64,000 nt of DNA from Hymenolepis diminuta (lineage: Eukaryota > Platyhelminthes > Cestoda > Cyclophyllidea > Hymenolepididae). How positions within the stretch are numbered: position 1 is the first letter of the stretch; every line of letters starts with the position of its first letter. Below, piece by piece: positions 63,307-64,000 of the stretch. A program made the position numbers and the translations under genes. The notes under the pieces are model-generated. The model was not told the origin of the DNA. It worked only from the letters and a program-made list of their open reading frames with translations, and did no database searches. The stretch is taken from positions 3,047,212-3,111,211 of the forward strand of contig CAADRB010000007.1 in NCBI GenBank assembly GCA_900708905.1. Direction: 5' to 3'.

Positions 63307-64000
63307 GTGCGTAGAAAAAGAGGGGGCAAGAGTTCCATCAAACCCTCCCCTTGTCTTAACTACCTGCCGCGGCTGGAACTCACTTAAAACGCCTATTAAA
63401 GTGCTTTAACTCTGTGATACGGAATGACCGAGATATTTGTAATGGCCTTATGTCCAAAGTACACTTAATCGTTATCTTATTTCATTTACTCCTTTAACGC
63501 AATTTCCTCGTTTAGTGAATTATTCATTTCTCGATCAGTAAGCTGTCTATCGATTTTCTCACGCCCTCTAATACCAGCATCTTTGAGCAATACTGTACGA
63601 GTCAAGCAGTATTCCAGCTTTATACGCTTGAAGCTATTCCCAACTCTTTTTTATTGAAAATTATTCAGCTACCGCTTCTGCCCCTTTCCTGACTTGTGGT
63701 ACCTGGATCCAGAAAGCTGAGAAAAGCTTATCTCAGTTTTCCTACACTGGTATTCCCTAATTTCGAAGGTCTGATTTTAATAGAACATTTACCTATTTTC
63801 CCATTGAAAACTGGAACGTAAAACTTGCAAGAAATCAGAAAGTAAGTTGTTATGATGATAGCTAACATATGGCAGTTGAAAGATTTCAGAGGCGCAGCCA
63901 TAATGTTTCAATGCAGAGAAGGTAGACACTGCAAAAATTCATTATTCTTTTCGGTAATGCACATCAGACGTATGAGTAGCAATACCTAAATGCAAGACTA
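63307..64000. other. Unassigned DNA at the right end
   Basis: No gene, RNA or repeat is recognisable between the gap and the end of the window. Confidence 0.4.

Noticed and set aside
1..64000. CRISPR array, operon or prokaryotic mobile island
   Set aside because: The window has spliced genes, AATAAA, tRNA-derived SINEs and a mariner. No regularly spaced direct repeats were seen.

Overview
The window is AT-rich, gene-poor animal DNA with long introns, canonical GT-AG splice sites, decayed transposons and one assembly gap (63253-63306). Kringle domains and an ankyrin/SOCS-type protein point to a bilaterian animal. Short tRNA-derived repeats, a dead mariner element and Gypsy-type relics suit an invertebrate such as a flatworm, but I cannot fix the phylum from sequence alone. 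There are no prokaryotic features.

Only two genes are well supported, both on the + strand. The first is an intracellular protein of about 788 residues built from two exons (22853-24745 and 32144-32617), joined in phase 0 across a 7.4 kb intron. It has ankyrin-like segments, an ANKRD9-like block and a SOCS-box-like C-terminus, which suggests a substrate receptor of a cullin-RING ubiquitin ligase. A compact CACGC/GCGTG-rich island lies just upstream of its start codon, and a poly(A) signal follows its stop.

The second gene encodes a secreted or membrane protein and continues past the right side of the window. Exon 1 (54328-54643) holds a signal peptide and a complete kringle. Exons 2 and 3 (56613-56686 and 58894-59170) together make a second kringle. 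Each kringle ends at a phase-1 splice donor, the hallmark of an exon-shuffled extracellular module. The intron between exons 2 and 3 contains a GC-richer island with kringle-like but stop-interrupted sequence.

The rest is intergenic or intronic. It holds a full-length but dead mariner (16420-17696, with terminal inverted repeats and TA flanks), a decayed Gypsy-type gag (37442-38093), a possible reverse-transcriptase scrap (13846-13950), a C2H2 zinc-finger pseudogene (39871-40238), and three copies of a probable tRNA-Gly-derived SINE (about 14635, 34739 and 60391). It also holds short diverged repeats and purine-rich islands. Most of the remaining sequence shows nothing recognisable by reading alone.
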